The translations under genes were made by a program, and so were the position numbers. The notes under the pieces were generated by a model. That model searched no databases. It saw only the letters and a list, made by a program, of their open reading frames with translations, and was not told the DNA's origin. This document shows, piece after piece, positions 7,509 to 14,263 of a stretch of 16,508 nt of DNA (position 1 is the stretch's first letter; each line of letters starts with the position of its first letter). Source of the stretch: Rhizobacter sp. (lineage in GTDB: Bacteria > Pseudomonadota > Gammaproteobacteria > Burkholderiales > Burkholderiaceae_C); assembly GCA_025351675.1 (NCBI GenBank), contig JANXVK010000605.1, forward strand, positions 1-16,508, written 5' to 3'.

Positions 7509-8645
7509 ATGGAACGCGACCAAGCATCGAAATTCGTCAACGACTTGCTGCGGCTGATGGTGTCGCGCAACGGTTCCGATCTGTTCCTCACCGCTGACTT
7601 TCCGCCGGCGATCAAGGTCGACGGCAAGGTCACCAAGGTTTCGCCGCAGCCGCTGACCGGCCAGCACACGCTGGCGCTGACGCGTTCCGTGATGAACGAC
7701 AAGCAGGCCGCCGAGTTCGAGCGCACCAAGGAATGCAACTTCGCGGTCGCGCCGCAGGGCATCGGCAGGTTTCGCGTCAACGCCTTCGTGCAGCAGGGCA
7801 ATATCGGCATGGTGATGCGGACGATCCCGCAGGTCATTCCGACGATCGACAGCCTGAACCTGCCGCAGGTGCTGAAAGACGTGGCGGTGACCAAGCGCGG
7901 TCTCGTGATTTTTGTCGGCGCCACCGGCTCGGGCAAGAGCACCTCGCTGGCGGCGATGGTCGACTATCGCAACGAGAATTCGTTCGGCCACATCATCACG
8001 ATCGAGGATCCGGTTGAGTTCGTGCACCCGCACAAGAACTGCATCATCACGCAGCGCGAGGTCGGCATCGACACCGACGGCTGGGCGCAGGCGCTGAAGA
8101 ACACGTTGCGCCAGGCGCCCGACGTCATCCTGATGGGTGAGATCCGCGATCGCGAGACGATGGAGCACGCCGTCGCGTTCGCCGAGACCGGCCACTTGTG
8201 CTTGGCCACGCTGCATGCGAACAGCGCCAACCAGGCGCTCGACCGGATCATCAACTTCTTCCCCGAAGAGCGGCGCTCGCAGCTGCTGATGGACTTGTCG
8301 CTGAACCTTAAGGGCCTCGTCTCGCAGCGCCTGATGCCGCGTCAGGAGGGGCGCGGGCGGGTCGCTGCGATCGAGATCATGCTGAACACGCCGCTGATTT
8401 CCGACCTGATCCTCAAGGGCGAGGTTTCCGAGATCAAGGAGATCATGAAACGCTCGCGCGAACTCGGCATGCAGACCTTCGACCAAGCGCTGTTCGATCT
8501 CTACGAAGGTCAGGCGATCACGTACGAAGAAGCGCTGCGCAACGCCGATTCGGTCAACGACCTGCGGCTGCAGATCAAGCTGCACAGCCGGCGCGCGCGC
8601 AGCAGCGACCTGTCGGCCGGCACCGAACACCTCACCATCGTGTAA
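7509..8645 (+). CDS. pilU: PilT-dependent type IV pilus retraction ATPase PilU
   Basis: 378 residues, a paralog of PilT that works with it in forceful retraction. Walker A GATGSGKST at 137-145, Asp box IEDPVEF (165-171), Walker B VILMGEIRD (206-214) with Glu211, His box GHLCLATLHANSA, and LGMQTFDQAL. The position equivalent to PilT AIRNLIRE reads LISDLILKGE, as expected for PilU and not for PilT. The C-terminal extension (NDLRLQIKLHSR...) is also typical. GGAGA lies 5 nt before the ATG. A strong intrinsic terminator follows 21 bp after the stop. Confidence 0.96.
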   Translation: MERDQASKFVNDLLRLMVSRNGSDLFLTADFPPAIKVDGKVTKVSPQPLTGQHTLALTRSVMNDKQAAEFERTKECNFAVAPQGIGRFRVNAFVQQGNIGMVMRTIPQVIPTIDSLNLPQVLKDVAVTKRGLVIFVGATGSGKSTSLAAMVDYRNENSFGHIITIEDPVEFVHPHKNCIITQREVGIDTDGWAQALKNTLRQAPDVILMGEIRDRETMEHAVAFAETGHLCLATLHANSANQALDRIINFFPEERRSQLLMDLSLNLKGLVSQRLMPRQEGRGRVAAIEIMLNTPLISDLILKGEVSEIKEIMKRSRELGMQTFDQALFDLYEGQAITYEEALRNADSVNDLRLQIKLHSRRARSSDLSAGTEHLTIV

Positions 8646-8666
8646 CGCGTCGCAGGAGACGATGGC

Positions 8667-8700
8667 GGGGTCAGCGTTGCCGACCCCCTCTGTTTTTTTT
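8667..8700 (+). terminator. Strong intrinsic terminator after pilU
   Basis: GGGGTC (8667-8672) pairs with GACCCC (8682-8687); the loop can add a GC/GC pair step around GTT after one A-C mismatch. An eight-T tract runs 8693-8700. Classical Rho-independent form in plus direction. It ends only 16 nt before the next start codon. Confidence 0.85.
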
Positions 8701-8716
8701 GGATGGACGCAGTTCG

Positions 8717-9610
8717 ATGAGCACGAAGACCTACGACCCGACGCCCGCGAAGCGCGTCGCCTTTCTCGGCCTCGGCGTGATGGGCTACCCGATGGCCGGC
8801 CACCTCGCCGGTGCGGGTCACCGCGTGACTGTCTACAACCGCTCGCCAGCGCGGGCCGCCCAATGGGTCGCCGAGCACGGCCACACAAGTGCCGCGACGC
8901 CGCGCGAAGCGGCGGCGGGCGCCGACATCGTCTTCGCCTGCGTCGGCAACGACGCCGACCTGCGCTCGGTCGTGCTCGGCGACCAAGGCGCATTCCAGGG
9001 CATGAAGCCGGGCGCGGTCTTCGTCGATCACACCACGGCCTCGGCCGAGGTCGCACGTGAACTCGGCACCGCGGCGCAGGTGCTCGGCCTGCAGTTCATC
9101 GACGCGCCGGTGTCGGGCGGCAACCTCGGCGCGATCAACGGCGCGTTGACCGTGATGTGCGGCGGAGATGCCGCTGCGTTCGAGACGATCCGGCCGGGTG
9201 CGATGGCATTCTCGAAGGCCGTCACGCTGCTCGGCGCGAGCGGTGCCGGCCAACTCGCAAAGATGGTCAACCAGATCGCGATCGCGGGCTTGGTGCAGGG
9301 CTTGGCCGAGGCGATCGCGTTCGGCGAGAAAGCCGGCCTCGACATGAAGGCCGTGCTCGGCGTGATCGGCAAAGGTGCGGCGCAGAGCTGGCAGATGGAC
9401 AACCGCGGCCCGACGATGGTCGACGACAGTTTCGACTTCGGCTTCGCGGTCGACTGGATGCGCAAGGACTTGGGGCTCGTGCTTGACGAGGCCAAGCGCA
9501 ATGGCGCGCGCCTGCCCGTGACGGCGCTGGTCGATCAGTTCTATGCCGACGTTCAGGCGCAGGGCGGCCATCGGCTCGACACGTCGAGCTTGATGAAACG
9601 CCTGCGCTGA
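8717..9610 (+). CDS. NAD(P)-dependent beta-hydroxyacid dehydrogenase (3-hydroxyisobutyrate dehydrogenase family)
   Basis: 297 residues. Rossmann motif GLGVMG (18-23), substrate-binding DAPVSGG (129-135), catalytic Lys182 in GQLAKMVNQ, then the all-helical C-terminal domain. The family oxidises or reduces 3-hydroxy acids such as 3-hydroxyisobutyrate or tartronate semialdehyde, and includes succinic-semialdehyde reductases of the GLYR type. Asn41-Arg42 after the second beta-strand hints at NADP(H) preference. The exact substrate cannot be read from sequence and no pathway neighbours are present. The in-frame TTG at 8699 is in the terminator T-tract, so the ATG at 8717 is the start; its Shine-Dalgarno is weak (GGAC about 9 nt upstream). 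Confidence 0.92.
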   Translation: MSTKTYDPTPAKRVAFLGLGVMGYPMAGHLAGAGHRVTVYNRSPARAAQWVAEHGHTSAATPREAAAGADIVFACVGNDADLRSVVLGDQGAFQGMKPGAVFVDHTTASAEVARELGTAAQVLGLQFIDAPVSGGNLGAINGALTVMCGGDAAAFETIRPGAMAFSKAVTLLGASGAGQLAKMVNQIAIAGLVQGLAEAIAFGEKAGLDMKAVLGVIGKGAAQSWQMDNRGPTMVDDSFDFGFAVDWMRKDLGLVLDEAKRNGARLPVTALVDQFYADVQAQGGHRLDTSSLMKRLR

Positions 9611-9613
9611 GAA

Positions 9614-9642
9614 GCCGCGCCGCGCCAGCGCAGCGGCGCGGC
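9614..9642. terminator. GC-rich hairpin between convergent genes
   Basis: Perfect 10-bp inverted repeat GCCGCGCCGC (9614-9623) / GCGGCGCGGC (9633-9642), loop of 9, between the dehydrogenase stop and the lipoprotein stop. No T-tract on either side, so terminator function is likely but not proven. Confidence 0.5.
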
Positions 9643-9656
9643 CTGACCCCAAGCGA

Positions 9657-10319
9657 TCAGGGCTTGTTCGTGGCCGGCGCCGACGTCGGCTTCGGCTGCG
9701 GGTTGGCGAGCTCGGCCTCGCTGACCACCTCGAACACGCGCACCACTTTCTGCACGCCGCCGACGCCGCGTGCGATGTCGGCGGCGCGGTTCGCTTCGCG
9801 CTCGGTCACGCGGCCCATCAGATAGACGATCCCGCGCTCGGTGACGACCTTGTAGGCGTTGACCTGCACGTCCTTCGCGTCGACGAAACTGGCCTTGACC
9901 TTGCTCGTCAGCAGCGTGTCGCTCGAGCGGTTGCCGAACGACGCCGGGGTGCCGATCGCGACCTCGTTGACAACCGACTTGACGTTCTCGATCGCGCTCG
10001 CCGCCCGTTCGACCGCCGCCTTGTCGGCCTCGTTCGTGACGCTGCCGGTGAGCAGCACGATGCGGTTGTAGCTGGTCGTGCTGACGTTGCCGCGATCGCC
10101 GAGGATGTCGTTGATGCGGCTGGTGGCTTTGAGTTCGATCGCCTGGTCGTCGACCTGTGTGCCGGAGGTGCGGCGGTCGGTCACGACCATCGAGCTGCCC
10201 ATGATGGCGCCGCCGAGCAGCAGCGGGGCGCAGGCGCTCAGCGCGGTGGTGGCGGCAAGTGCCGCGAGCACCGCGGTCAGGCGCAGCGAAGGTGTGAGGG
10301 AACGGGTCTTCGGGGTCAT
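9657..10319 (-). CDS. dolP: Dual-BON-domain outer-membrane lipoprotein, DolP (YraP)-like
   Basis: 220 residues. Signal peptide with lipobox LSAC (27-30); Ala follows the lipidated Cys30, so sorting to the outer membrane is expected. Two BON domains follow, about 57-123 and 133-198, each ending in a V-x-V/VVxV strand ([18 protein letters not shown]). The second holds [18 protein letters not shown]. Dual-BON lipoproteins bind anionic phospholipids and maintain outer-membrane integrity. A Pro/Ala-rich tail ends the protein. The ATG overlaps the stop of the upstream SIS gene (ATGA), and AGGA precedes it, so the two are co-translated. The order rsmI, yraN, diaA, yraP is also that of E. coli, which supports the assignment. 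Confidence 0.92.
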   Translation of the reverse strand: MTPKTRSLTPSLRLTAVLAALAATTALSACAPLLLGGAIMGSSMVVTDRRTSGTQVDDQAIELKATSRINDILGDRGNVSTTSYNRIVLLTGSVTNEADKAAVERAASAIENVKSVVNEVAIGTPASFGNRSSDTLLTSKVKASFVDAKDVQVNAYKVVTERGIVYLMGRVTEREANRAADIARGVGGVQKVVRVFEVVSEAELANPQPKPTSAPATNKP

Positions 10320-10912
10320 GTGTTTTCCTGTTCGCCCAGCAGTTGCAGATCGACCGCATCGCACAGGCAGTGCAGCGTCAGCAGATGCACCTCTTGGATG
10401 CGTGCGGTGCGGTCGTGCGGGACGCAGATCAGTACGTCGGTCTCCAGCAGCAGATCGCGGATCTTGCCGCCCTTGTGGCCGGTGAGTGCGATCACGACCA
10501 TCTCTTTGGCGCGCGCTGCCTCGATCGCGGCGATCACATTGTTGGAGTTGCCGCTGGTGCTGATCGCCAGCAGCACGTCGCCCGGCGCGCCGAGTGCCTG
10601 CACTTGCTTCGAGAAGATCGAGTTGAAATCGTAGTCGTTGCCGATCGCGGTGAGGATCGAGCTGTCGGTGGTCAGCGCGATCGCCGCGAGGCCGGGGCGC
10701 TCGCGCTCGAAGCGGCCGACGAACTCGGCGGCGAAGTGCTGGGCGTCGGCGGCCGAACCGCCGTTGCCGCAGGCCAGCACCTTGCCCCCGGCCGTGATGC
10801 TGCCGACCAGCGCGCTGACCGCGTCGGCGATCGGTTTGGCGAGCACCTCTGCGGCGGCGTACTTCAGGTCGGCGCTGTCGAAGAACTGCTGTTGGATTCG
10901 TTGTTCAAGCAT
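10316..10912 (-). CDS. gmhA: SIS-domain protein: phosphoheptose isomerase GmhA or DiaA-like
   Basis: 198 residues, one SIS domain. Phosphosugar-binding parts are [13 protein letters not shown] (48-60) and STSGNSNNV (118-126). The residues used by GmhA to convert sedoheptulose 7-phosphate to D-glycero-D-manno-heptose 7-phosphate for LPS core are all present: His59, Glu63, Gln173 and His181. The N-terminus ([23 protein letters not shown]) and the neighbourhood (yraN, dolP) instead match DiaA, the DnaA-binding initiation factor, which in E. coli lacks the Glu and the second His. I therefore call it a catalytically competent member of the GmhA/DiaA family. Start at ATG 10912. CATATCAT just upstream (about 10918-10928, minus strand) may be a -10 region. 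Confidence 0.93.
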   Translation of the reverse strand: MLEQRIQQQFFDSADLKYAAAEVLAKPIADAVSALVGSITAGGKVLACGNGGSAADAQHFAAEFVGRFERERPGLAAIALTTDSSILTAIGNDYDFNSIFSKQVQALGAPGDVLLAISTSGNSNNVIAAIEAARAKEMVVIALTGHKGGKIRDLLLETDVLICVPHDRTARIQEVHLLTLHCLCDAVDLQLLGEQENT

Positions 10913-10987
10913 GGCCACGGATGATATGACAGCGATGCACCACACTGGTTCCCTGATGACCGCACCCCGATTGCGGAGTACGGCAAT

Positions 10988-11031
10988 CGACCCTCCGTGA
11001 GGGTCGGGCCTTGCTTGGGGCGGCCCGGCGC
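10988..11031 (+). repeat. GC-rich two-hairpin spacer repeat, copy A
   Basis: Hairpin 1: CGACCCTC (10988-10995), loop CGT, GAGGGTCG (10999-11006). Hairpin 2: CGGGCC (11005-11010) / GGCCCG (11022-11027) around a loop with GCTTGGGGC. The core 10990-11031 aligns without gaps to 13989-14030, 33 of 42 positions identical by my count. It lies between gmhA and yraN, where it may also end or process the yraN transcript. There is no T-tract. Confidence 0.65.
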
Positions 11032-11066
11032 GGCGGCTCGCTCGCCCCGTTGCGGCCGAATTTGAT

Positions 11067-11462
11067 TCAGGATGCGTCGAACGCGGCCTTGAGCCACTCG
11101 ATGCGCTCGCCATCGATCGCGATCACGTCGAAGCGGCAAGGCGGAACCGTGCGTTGCGTGCGCAAGAAGTGCTGTGCGGCAAGGATCAGGCTGCGCCGCT
11201 TGCTGGCACCGACACTGGCGGCGGCGCCTCCGTGTGTGTTGCTGCGCCGCGAGCGCACCTCGGCGAACACCAGCGTGCCGTCGCGTTCGCGCAGGATCAG
11301 GTCGATCTCGCCGCCGCGCGCGTTCGGCCCGCGCGCGACCCGATAATTGCGCTGCACCAGGGTGAGGCCTTGGGCCAGCAGGTGCGCGAGGGCGCGGGCC
11401 TCGCCGGCATCGCCACTCTCTTTCGTCGCCGCCTTTGTTGTTGTCGGAACCTTCGTGACCAC
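11067..11462 (-). CDS. yraN: YraN / UPF0102 family putative endonuclease
   Basis: 131 residues. Restriction-endonuclease-like fold with the family signature GGEIDLI (50-56) and LVFAEVRSR (64-72). Asp54, Glu68 and Arg70 sit where PD-(D/E)xK nucleases carry their D, E and K, and Glu21 in GEARALAHL is the conserved N-terminal acid. Function is unproven in most species, with roles in DNA metabolism suggested. The likely start is GTG at 11462, with GAGG about 10 nt upstream; it is only 16 nt from the divergent rsmI start. The N-terminal [13 protein letters not shown] is not part of the fold and may be mis-started. It neighbours rsmI as in E. coli. Confidence 0.92.
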   Translation of the reverse strand: MVTKVPTTTKAATKESGDAGEARALAHLLAQGLTLVQRNYRVARGPNARGGEIDLILRERDGTLVFAEVRSRRSNTHGGAAASVGASKRRSLILAAQHFLRTQRTVPPCRFDVIAIDGERIEWLKAAFDAS

Positions 11463-11478
11463 ACCCGTCGCCTCGTTG

Positions 11479-12375
11479 ATGCTGCAAGCCGCCGCGAGCG
11501 CCGCCGGCGCACAGCACTATCCGCTTGGGGCACTGTACGTGGTCGCCACGCCGATCGGCAACTTGGCCGACATCACGCTGCGGGCGATCCACGTGCTGGC
11601 GCTGGTCGACGCGATCGCCTGCGAAGACACGCGTCACAGCGGCCCGCTGCTGCGCCAGTTGGGTATCGACGGCAAGGCGTTGCTCGCGGTCCACGCGCAC
11701 AACGAGCGCGAGGCGGCCGCTGGCGTGCTGCTGCGGCTGGCGCGGGGCGAGCGCGTTGCCTGCATCAGCGATGCCGGCACGCCGGCGATCAGCGACCCGG
11801 GCGCGGCGCTGGTGGCCGCCGTGCAGGCGGCGGGGTATCGCGTGCTGCCGATTCCGGGCGCCAGCAGTTCGGTGGCGGCGCTGAGTGTCGCGGGGGACGC
11901 GACCGGTGGTCCGTTCACGTTCACCGGCTTCCTGCCGCAGAAGGGCGGCGAGCGCGCGCTGGCGCTGAAGCAACTCGCGGCGAGCCCGCAGACGCAGGTG
12001 CTGTTCGAGGCACCGCACCGGATCGACGCGCTGGCTTCGGCGCTCGCCGAAGCGTGCGGTGTGCGTGCGCTGACCGTCTGCCGCGAGCTGACGAAGCAGT
12101 TCGAGACCGTGCACGCCTTGCCGGCGAACGAGTTGCCGGCGTGGCTGGCGGCCGACGCGAATCGCAGCCGCGGTGAATTTGTGCTCGTCGTGCACGCGCT
12201 CGCCGAAGTCGTCGACGAGACGGCAGCGCCGGCGCACGACGCGACCTTGCGGACCCTGCTCGCCGCGCTGCCGCTAAAGCAGGCCGTCGGGCTCGCCGCC
12301 GAGCTGACCGGCGCCCCGCGCAACGCGCTGTACGAGCGCGCGCTGGCGCTGAAGAACGCGGCGGGCGACGAGTAG
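11479..12375 (+). CDS. rsmI: 16S rRNA (cytidine1402-2'-O)-methyltransferase RsmI
   Basis: 298 residues. SAM-dependent tetrapyrrole-methylase fold that methylates the ribose of C1402 in the decoding centre. Signatures: LYVVATPIGNLADITLRA (19-36), CEDTRHSG (48-55), HAHNERE (72-78), ISDAGTPAISDPG (96-108), PGASS, FTGFLPQKGGERA, FEAPHRI and CRELTKQFE. It is complete through the C-terminal helical domain (LPLKQAVGLAAELTGAPRNALYERAL). The ATG at 11479 lacks a Shine-Dalgarno. An upstream in-frame GTG near 11455 would overlap yraN, so this start is likely but not certain. It is divergent from yraN. Confidence 0.96.
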   Translation: MLQAAASAAGAQHYPLGALYVVATPIGNLADITLRAIHVLALVDAIACEDTRHSGPLLRQLGIDGKALLAVHAHNEREAAAGVLLRLARGERVACISDAGTPAISDPGAALVAAVQAAGYRVLPIPGASSSVAALSVAGDATGGPFTFTGFLPQKGGERALALKQLAASPQTQVLFEAPHRIDALASALAEACGVRALTVCRELTKQFETVHALPANELPAWLAADANRSRGEFVLVVHALAEVVDETAAPAHDATLRTLLAALPLKQAVGLAAELTGAPRNALYERALALKNAAGDE

Positions 12376-12446
12376 GCGCGGCACTTGCGCGAACGACGCG
12401 GGCAGGGGCAAACATCCGTGAACCGCGCGCCTTGCGGGCCGACTCC

Positions 12447-12452
12447 TACAAT
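12447..12452 (+). promoter_or_regulatory. Candidate -10 element for tldD
   Basis: TACAAT, one mismatch to TATAAT, 28 nt before the tldD start, giving a leader of about 20 nt that contains AGGA (12469-12472). No convincing -35 is visible at 16-18 bp. Confidence 0.35.
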
Positions 12453-12480
12453 CGCCCGATACCGCTTCAGGACGCTGCCC

Positions 12481-13956
12481 ATGATCTCTCGCGAACCCAC
12501 GATCGAACGCCTCGTCGTTGCACGCTCGCTGTTGCTCGAGCCGTTCGGCCTGACCGACGCGACGCTGTCGAAGGCGCTCGCGACGATCGCGACGCACCGC
12601 ATCGACGACGCCGACCTCTACTTCCAGTACACGCGCAGCGAAGGCTGGAGCCTCGAAGAAGGCATCGTCAAGAGCGGCAGCTTCGGCATCGACCAGGGCG
12701 TGGGCGTGCGCGCGGTGGCGGGCGAGAAGACCGCGTTTGCCTACTCCGACGACATCACCGAAGCCGCGCTGATGGACGCCGCGACGACGGTGCGCACGAT
12801 CGCCGCCGCCGGCCAGAGCCGCAAGGTCAAGGTCGGCACGAAGCAGAAGGTCGCGAGCAGCCGCGTGCTCTACGCGCCGATGGACCCGATCGCCACCCTC
12901 GACAGCACGCAGAAAGTCGCGCTGCTCGAGAAGGTCGAGAAACTTGCGCGTTCCAAGGACCCGCGCATCGTGCAAGTGATGGCGGGGCTGGCGGGCGAGT
13001 ACGACGTGGTCATGATCGCGCGCGCCGACGGCACGCTGGCCGCCGATGTGCGCCCGCTGGTGCGGCTGAGCGTCACGGTGATCGCCGAGCAGACGATCGC
13101 TGGCGAGGTGCGCCGCGAGGTCGGCTCGGGTGGCGGCGGCGGACGCTTCGGCTTCGGCTACTTCCACGACGACATCATCGAAGGCTATGTGCAGGATGCA
13201 GTGACCGCAGCATTGACGAACCTCGAATCGCGGCCCGCCAAGGCCGGCGAGATGAGCGTCGTGCTTGGGCCGGGCTGGCCTGGCGTGTTGTTGCACGAGG
13301 CGATCGGCCACGGCTTGGAAGGTGACTTCAACCGCAAGGGCTCGAGCGCGTTCAGCGGCACGCTCGGCGAGCGCGTTGCGGCCAAGGGCGTGACCGTGCT
13401 CGACGACGGCACCTTGCCCGACCGGCGCGGTTCGCTCAATGTCGACGACGAGGGCAACGCCTCGCAGCGCAACGTGCTGATCGAGGACGGTATTCTGAAG
13501 GGCTACATCCAAGACTCGATGAATGCCCGGCTCAGCGGCGTCGCGCCCACCGGCAACGGCCGGCGCGAGAGCTACGCCGCGGTGCCGATGCCGCGCATGA
13601 CAAACACCTACATGCTGGGCGGCGACAAGACCAAGGAAGAGATCGTCGCCGGCCTGAAGCGCGGCCTGTACGCGACCAACTTCGGCGGCGGCCAAGTCGA
13701 CATCACAAGCGGCAAGTTCGTGTTCTCGGCGAGCGAGGCGTTCTGGGTCGAGAACGGCAAGATCCAGTACCCGGTGAAGGGCGCCACGATCATCGGCAAC
13801 GGGCCGGATGCGCTGACCCGCGTCAGCGCGATCGGCAACGACATGAGGCTCGACCCGGGCGTGGGCGTGTGCGGCAAGGAAGGGCAGAGCGTGCCGGTGG
13901 GCGTGGGGCAGCCGACGCTTCGGATCGATCGGCTGACCGTCGGCGGCACGGCCTGA
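12481..13956 (+). CDS. tldD: Metalloprotease subunit TldD
   Basis: 491 residues. TldD pairs with TldE (PmbA) as a heterodimeric zinc protease that degrades unfolded peptides, for example in microcin B17 maturation or CcdA turnover. The zinc site is visible: HEAIGH (272-277, HExxxH) and Cys464 in GVCGKEGQS. Other conserved parts are GWSLEEGIVKSG (55-66), GVGVRAVAGEKTAFAYSD (73-90), GSGGGGGRFGFGYF (216-228), GVLLHEAIGHGLEGDFNRKGSS, NGRRESYAAVPMPRMTNT and NFGGGQVDITSGKFVF. Full length. AGGA lies 8 nt before the ATG. The partner pmbA is not in the window; it is often elsewhere in the genome. Confidence 0.97.
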   Translation: MISREPTIERLVVARSLLLEPFGLTDATLSKALATIATHRIDDADLYFQYTRSEGWSLEEGIVKSGSFGIDQGVGVRAVAGEKTAFAYSDDITEAALMDAATTVRTIAAAGQSRKVKVGTKQKVASSRVLYAPMDPIATLDSTQKVALLEKVEKLARSKDPRIVQVMAGLAGEYDVVMIARADGTLAADVRPLVRLSVTVIAEQTIAGEVRREVGSGGGGGRFGFGYFHDDIIEGYVQDAVTAALTNLESRPAKAGEMSVVLGPGWPGVLLHEAIGHGLEGDFNRKGSSAFSGTLGERVAAKGVTVLDDGTLPDRRGSLNVDDEGNASQRNVLIEDGILKGYIQDSMNARLSGVAPTGNGRRESYAAVPMPRMTNTYMLGGDKTKEEIVAGLKRGLYATNFGGGQVDITSGKFVFSASEAFWVENGKIQYPVKGATIIGNGPDALTRVSAIGNDMRLDPGVGVCGKEGQSVPVGVGQPTLRIDRLTVGGTA

Positions 13957-13966
13957 TGGAGCACCC

Positions 13967-14030
13967 GGTCTCGCGAGTACGCGAGACCACCCGCCGGGCG
14001 GGTGCGGGCCGGCTTGGGGCGACCCGGCGC
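13967..14030 (+). repeat. Tandem hairpins after tldD, including spacer repeat copy B
   Basis: First a perfect 9-bp hairpin GGTCTCGCG (13967-13975), loop AGTA, CGCGAGACC (13980-13988), starting 10 bp after the tldD stop and probably its terminator or 3' stem. Directly after it lies repeat copy B (13989-14030): ACCCGC, loop CGG, GCGGGT (13989-14003), then a CGGG/CCCG stem around GCTTGGGGCG. Compared with copy A the stem of the small hairpin changes T-A to G-C, a paired change that keeps the structure. Confidence 0.65.
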
Positions 14031-14074
14031 TCGGCCCGTGGCGCCGTCGCCGCGCTCTGGTGCTCGGACCGTGC

Positions 14075-14080
14075 TACATT
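14075..14080 (+). promoter_or_regulatory. Candidate -10 element for the aroG leader transcript
   Basis: TACATT lies 7 nt before the leader-peptide ATG (14088). A start 6-8 nt downstream of a -10 would fall at 14087-14088, so the leader mRNA would begin at or next to its AUG. No clear -35 is seen upstream, where the sequence is very GC-rich. The same CTACA-A/T-T motif precedes tldD. Confidence 0.4.
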
Positions 14081-14087
14081 CGTTGCC

Positions 14088-14171
14088 ATGAATTCCCGCG
14101 CCGTTTACTTTGCGTACTTTTGGTACCCCAACCGCCCAGCGGCCGGAGAGGCCAGCGCACACGCAAAGTAA
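14088..14171 (+). CDS. Aromatic-amino-acid-rich leader peptide of the DAHP synthase gene
   Basis: 27 codons. Residues 7-13 read Tyr-Phe-Ala-Tyr-Phe-Trp-Tyr: six aromatic residues in seven, with all three aromatic amino acids present (3 Tyr, 2 Phe, 1 Trp). The remainder is ordinary (PNRPAAGEASAHAK). It is followed after 20 nt by an intrinsic terminator and then by aroG, whose product catalyses the first step to these same amino acids. This is the layout of trpL/pheL-type attenuators: shortage of a charged aromatic tRNA stalls the ribosome in this run. There is no Shine-Dalgarno at normal distance, consistent with leaderless initiation. The assignment rests on peptide composition and context; I recognise no named homolog. 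Confidence 0.82.
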   Translation: MNSRAVYFAYFWYPNRPAAGEASAHAK

Positions 14172-14191
14172 GCAGCGCAACGAATCTCCAG

Positions 14192-14224
14192 AAACCGCCG
14201 GGCTCACCCCCGGCGGTTTTTTTT
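14192..14224 (+). terminator. Intrinsic terminator between leader peptide and aroG (attenuator)
   Basis: AAACCGCCGGG (14192-14202) and CCCGGCGGTTT (14209-14219) form a perfect 11-bp stem with a 6-nt loop, followed by eight T residues (14217-14224). It stands 40 bp before the aroG ATG, so it must be read through for aroG expression from the leader promoter. Confidence 0.88.
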
Positions 14225-14263
14225 CGCCCGCGCATCCTCAAGACCCAATCAGGAGCAACCGCC

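Larger units (their letters stand above)
14078..14224 (+). promoter_or_regulatory. Transcription attenuator controlling aroG (alternative RNA structures)
   Basis: Inner stem: GTTTACTTTGCGT (14103-14115) pairs with ACGCAAAGTAAGC (14161-14173), 13 bp with one G-U. Its 5' arm covers the first Tyr-Phe-Ala codons and its 3' arm covers the leader stop codon. An outer 9-bp match ATTCGTTGC (14078-14086) / GCAACGAAT (14177-14185) could extend it if transcription starts upstream. Best by-eye antiterminator: GCGG and GGAGA (14139-14142, 14145-14149) with TCTCC and CCGC (14185-14189, 14195-14198), which would take bases from the terminator 5' arm. In the other state GCGG can fold locally onto CCGC (14132-14135). 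A ribosome stalled at codons 7-13 would cover that CCGC and the inner 5' arm. Confidence 0.65.

Noticed and set aside
8699..8716. TTG start for the dehydrogenase
   Set aside because: It lies in the T-tract of the pilU terminator with no ribosome binding site, and adds six residues absent from the family.
12274..13695. 473-codon minus-strand frame antisense to tldD
   Set aside because: Shadow frame: biased residues, no domain, opposite the complete TldD motifs.
13869..14087. Longer version of the leader ORF starting inside tldD
   Set aside because: The frame is open, but the extension is a shadow of tldD and runs through the tandem hairpins; the short ORF from 14088 alone has the attenuator arrangement.
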